The notes below the pieces were generated by a model. That model was not told the origin of the DNA and made no database searches. It saw nothing but the letters and a program-made list of their open reading frames with translations. DNA of 64,000 nucleotides from Flavobacterium sandaracinum (GTDB taxonomy: Bacteria > Bacteroidota > Bacteroidia > Flavobacteriales > Flavobacteriaceae), in the NCBI RefSeq assembly GCF_004349135.1, contig NZ_SMFN01000005.1, positions 97,024 to 161,023 on the forward strand. The letters are read 5' to 3'. The stretch's first letter is position 1; each line of letters opens with the position of its first letter. The translations under genes and the position numbers were made by a program. Shown here one piece after another: positions 63,787-64,000 of this stretch.

Positions 63787-64000
63787 GAATTGCAAATTAT
63801 AAAAGAAGAATACAATAAGCGACTTAAAGAAATGCGTTTTAAAGGATTGTTCCTTATTCCTCTAATGGACTGAAAGGTTAAATCGCAAAGCAATTAAGTC
63901 GTTTATTGTACCCTTAATTAAGCGTATTTCCAGCTTAAATAAAAAAACATTTTACTGCTTAAAAATAAGATTTTGCGGTATTAAAGATATAAAAAATGAA
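63787..64000. other. Region after the uronate operon to the window edge
   Basis: No gene. An ATG at 63996 followed by AA at the edge could start a further plus-strand gene, but only five bases are visible. No terminator hairpin with a T-run and no LacI-type operator were seen. Confidence 0.4.

Noticed and set aside
63787..64000. Start of uxuA at the right edge
   Set aside because: Only ATGAA is visible, so no product can be assigned.

Overview
The window looks like part of a chromosome from a Flavobacterium-like member of the Flavobacteriaceae (Bacteroidota). The DNA is AT-rich, and recognisable promoters have the Bacteroidota -7 box TAnnTTTG. Other signs are a giant surface protein with SprB-type repeats, two TonB-dependent receptors (one with a FecI/FecR-type pair), many lipoproteins with acidic residues after the lipid cysteine, and a complete uronate (KDG) pathway of the Bacteroidota type. 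No tRNA, rRNA, CRISPR array, prophage or integrase was seen.

Layout. 1-3131: 5' part of a huge secreted repeat protein on the minus strand, running off the left edge. 3722-7269: polyphosphate operon (SixA-like phosphatase, ppk1, ppx). 7281-9016: dnaX, whose two reading frames meet at an A10/AAAAAAG slippery site, so both gamma and tau products are predicted. 9119-9215: first copy of a structured RNA-like element (second copy near 33440). 9655-9988: RNase P RNA. 10067-16002: CLC chloride channel/transporter, AlkD-like protein and two tandem gamma-glutamyltransferases. 16073-16789: inverted repeats flanking a dead GxxExxY nuclease-fold gene. 16908-23091: AcpH-like protein, glmM, and a sigma/FecR/TonB-receptor signalling trio. 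23350-37066: lipoproteins, PLP enzyme, acyltransferase, rhomboid protease, Oar-like receptor, thioribose-kinase-like protein plus nucleoside hydrolase, and exported MsrA/MsrB. 37147-41247: HAD, GH113-like, LysE-like, AhpD-like and AraC proteins.

41322-53149 is a run of 13 minus-strand genes, mostly overlapping or closely spaced. It encodes a rhodanese, the TIGR04282/TIGR04283 transferase pair, a membrane fatty acid hydroxylase, a DUF547 lipoprotein, a DUF6503-like lipoprotein, an FAD oxidoreductase and membrane polyferredoxin, three further glycosyltransferases and an ECF sigma/zinc-finger pair. It resembles loci annotated as arsenosugar biosynthesis, but the radical SAM enzyme and arsenic methyltransferase are absent from the window. 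This is the strongest candidate for a poorly described system here.

53978-54500 holds a decayed IS3-family transposase. 54950-63786 is a uronate/pectin-type catabolic locus: esterase, hexuronate MFS transporter, kduI, kduD, uxaC, kdgF, kdgK, eda and an SDR fructuronate reductase. Two 14-bp palindromic LacI-type operators sit directly after the -7 boxes in front of the transporter and of kduI, which argues that one regulator outside the window controls the whole set. Unsaturated uronates enter through KdgF/KduI/KduD and glucuronate/galacturonate through UxaC. Both branches meet at KDG, then KdgK and Eda yield pyruvate and glyceraldehyde-3-phosphate. Mannonate dehydratase (uxuA) is the missing step and may lie just past the right edge.
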